A stretch of DNA of 61,244 nt, taken from an uncultured beta proteobacterium (GTDB lineage: Bacteria > Pseudomonadota > Gammaproteobacteria > Burkholderiales > Burkholderiaceae_C). The stretch spans positions 1-61,244 of the forward strand of contig CAIMZI010000117.1 in the NCBI GenBank assembly GCA_903845935.1. The letters run 5' to 3'. The notes beneath the pieces were generated by a model. The model made no database searches. It saw only the letters and a list, made by a program, of their open reading frames with translations, and was not told where the DNA came from. The position numbers and the translations under genes were made by a program. This document shows positions 61,054 through 61,244 of this stretch, piece after piece. Every line of letters starts with the position of its first letter. Within the stretch, counting starts at the first letter, position 1.

Positions 61054-61244
61054 TTATGCCTTCGCCTTGTCGGCTTCGCTGGTGAATGAATCGGCAAAAA
61101 AGTTGTCTTCCGACAGGCCGGCCAAAAAGCAAAAATCGCGCTTGGCCGATTCCACCACGATGGGTGCGCCGCAGGCATAGACTTGATAAGCCGACAGGTC
61201 CGGCAGGTCATCCAGCACGGCCTGGTGCACAAAGCCGGAGCGAC
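61054..61244 (-). CDS. C-terminal end of a CDP-6-deoxy-glucoseen reductase-like flavoprotein
   Basis: Only the last 62 residues are inside; the 5-prime part lies off the right edge. The fragment reads RSGFVHQAVLDDLPDLSAYQ then VYACGAPIVVESAKRDF and ends FFADSFTSEADKAKA. YxxYACGxPxMV is the NAD-binding tail of ferredoxin-reductase-type proteins, and the final DSFTSEADK pattern is typical of the betaproteobacterial group called CDP-6-deoxy-delta-3,4-glucoseen reductase. Such enzymes carry FAD and usually a plant-type 2Fe-2S cluster; the actual role in this lineage is uncertain. Stop TAA at 61054..61056. Confidence 0.75.
   Translation of the reverse strand, partial: RSGFVHQAVLDDLPDLSAYQVYACGAPIVVESAKRDFCFLAGLSEDNFFADSFTSEADKAKA

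Overview
The window reads as an ordinary, gene-dense stretch of chromosome from a betaproteobacterium, most likely Burkholderiales/Comamonadaceae (Rhodoferax- or Polaromonas-like). That placement is an inference from protein resemblance, from conserved neighbourhoods (ribF-ileS-lspA, ftsK-lolA-rarA, rpsU-yqeY, yjgA next to pmbA, rpmB-rpmG, livHMGF) and from GC-rich intergenic repeats of a kind I associate with that family. No prophage, transposase, CRISPR array, rRNA gene or recognisable tRNA gene was seen.

Layout. 1-3.9 kb: a truncated unknown gene with a distinctive double-palindrome promoter, an HDOD protein overlapping a small partner gene, an MFS exporter and SuhB. 4-13.6 kb: housekeeping and metabolism (TrmJ, CysE, Mog, YjgA/DarP, PmbA, YqeY, S21, a YhiN-type flavoprotein, a SUI1 protein, then a CoA-binding protein, a MetY-like enzyme and an enoyl-CoA hydratase in one run). 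13.6-15.9 kb: a soluble histidine kinase with a response regulator fused to tetratricopeptide-like repeats. 16-19.6 kb: a DctPQM-type TRAP transporter followed by an exported protein of unknown role. 19.6-24.5 kb: TrpS, an M50 protease, a YciO-like protein, a PHP phosphatase and a pseudouridine synthase, interrupted by an oppositely oriented PAP2 gene. 24.5-35.1 kb: a hybrid PAS kinase, a free-standing CZB zinc-sensor protein, a GNAT enzyme, DusC, a SRPBCC protein, a DnaQ-like nuclease, a MipA porin-like protein, a DUF808 protein, a DMT exporter, a quinone oxidoreductase, a 0.3-kb palindromic repeat and an unknown outer-membrane protein.

35.2-45 kb: lspA, ileS and ribF, with ribF carrying an in-frame 87-bp repeat insertion; then an HNH nuclease beside a signal-bearing ATP-dependent DNA ligase, PurN, a DUF1653 protein, an RsmB-like methyltransferase and a desaturase. 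45-50.2 kb: a probable stress operon (peroxiredoxin-like, AhpD-like, SDR) divergent from a LysR regulator, a uracil-DNA-glycosylase-family protein, an unknown small protein and an AraC regulator. 50.2-61.2 kb: rpmG, rpmB, trxB, ftsK-lolA-rarA, a branched-chain amino-acid ABC operon without its binding protein, a DMT exporter, and the 3-prime end of a CDP-6-deoxyglucoseen-reductase-like gene running off the window.

Most genes are standard. The features that stand out are the repeat element translated inside ribF, the large inverted-repeat element at 33.9 kb, the duplicated GGGTTAACCC palindrome over the first promoter, the ligase/HNH pair, and a 10-bp tandem repeat that puts stop codons in all three frames after the glycosylase gene. 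I found no clearly new multi-gene defence or signalling system.
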